Shown: positions 54,326 to 54,343 of the stretch, piece by piece
Layout: every line of letters starts with the position of its first letter
How positions within the stretch are numbered: position 1 is the stretch's first letter
From: Verrucomicrobiota bacterium
Lineage (GTDB): Bacteria; Auribacterota; JABMQX01; JAFGEW01
DNA length: 54,343 nt
Direction of reading: 5' to 3'
NCBI GenBank assembly: GCA_016931415.1
Contig: JAFGEW010000028.1
Location: 1 to 54,343, forward strand
Translations under genes and position numbers: made by a program
The notes under the pieces: generated by a model
Databases searched by the model: none
What the model was told of the DNA's origin: nothing
The model's input: the letters and a program-made list of their open reading frames with translations, nothing else

Positions 54326-54343
54326 AAAAAGGCCAAACTCCAG
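54326..54343 (-). repeat. IS right terminal inverted repeat
   Basis: Read on the minus strand the last 18 bases are CTGGAGTTTGGCCTTTTT, the partner of the left repeat at 52564-52581. The end coincides with the end of the window, as expected when an assembly breaks at a multi-copy element. Confidence 0.9.

Larger units (their letters stand above)
52564..54343 (-). mobile_element. Complete insertion sequence, IS701/IS4-type, at the window edge
   Basis: The 1780-bp element has terminal inverted repeats CTGGAGTTTGGCCCTTTT (52564-52581) and, at 54326-54343 in the other orientation, the same with one mismatch (17 of 18). It encodes an AbrB-like protein and a DDE transposase on the minus strand. 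The left TIR overlaps the transposase stop codon. The right TIR ends at the final base of the window. The target duplication cannot be seen. It interrupts a methyltransferase gene. Confidence 0.9.

Overview
The window is a GC-rich, gene-dense stretch of a bacterial chromosome from a Gram-negative organism. The outer membrane is implied by an MCE/Mla lipid-transport set, LolCD-type lipoprotein export and heptose and acetamido-sugar gene clusters. Three prepilin-type proteins carry the H-X9-DG motif, which is typical of Planctomycetota, Lentisphaerota, Verrucomicrobiota and neighbouring lineages, and there is a decayed PEP-CTERM protein. I read this as a member of, or close to, the PVC group or a candidate phylum such as Hydrogenedentota. 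No rRNA is present to settle it.

Region 1 (1-19.5 kb) is almost wholly on the minus strand and holds housekeeping genes: mcsA-mcsB-clpC, an mlaE-mlaF-mlaD set, yacL, ispF, cysE, cysS, tmk, holB and a partial ricT. This resembles two neighbourhoods known from Firmicutes (mcsA-mcsB-clpC...yacL-ispD-ispF-cysE-cysS and tmk-holB-ricT), but without ctsR, radA, disA, ispD and gltX here. Three near-identical pseudopilin genes are interleaved with the yacL-ispF-cysE-cysS genes. A zinc-type CDF transporter and a SUKH-like gene are the only plus-strand genes of this part.

Region 2 (19.6-34.9 kb) contains lolD and lolC followed by a 22-bp palindromic tandem repeat, a 1085-residue secreted protein with an HEWLH motif, a degraded PEP-CTERM gene, several small orphan genes, tRNA-Ser(GCU), an RND exporter fused to a cyclic-nucleotide-binding domain, a TIGR00300/LOR-SDH enzyme and a lipoprotein cyclophilin.

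Region 3 (35-52 kb) is an envelope-glycan region. It has a small Cys-rich DUF6485-like gene, apbE, a tightly packed five-gene heptose-type operon (SDR, nucleotidyltransferase, gmhB, gmhA, GT4), a radical SAM/SPASM gene, a second GT4, a DUF4432 plus fucose-isomerase-like pair, and a second operon (Gfo/Idh oxidoreductase, hexapeptide acyltransferase, GT2, DegT aminotransferase, pgpA) that looks like a WbpB/WbpD/WbpE-type acetamido-sugar route. A GT-C membrane glycosyltransferase is divergent from it.

Region 4 (52.56 kb to the end) is one complete insertion sequence whose 18-bp terminal inverted repeat ends exactly at the last base of the window. It has cut a methyltransferase gene. It carries an AbrB/SpoVT-like gene upstream of an IS701/IS4-type DDE transposase, with an ATGA overlap, an in-frame A AAA AAA slippery site that would fuse the two proteins by -1 frameshifting, and two abutting palindromic operator-like sites in front of the first gene. 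This compact self-regulated arrangement is the most novel-looking system in the window.
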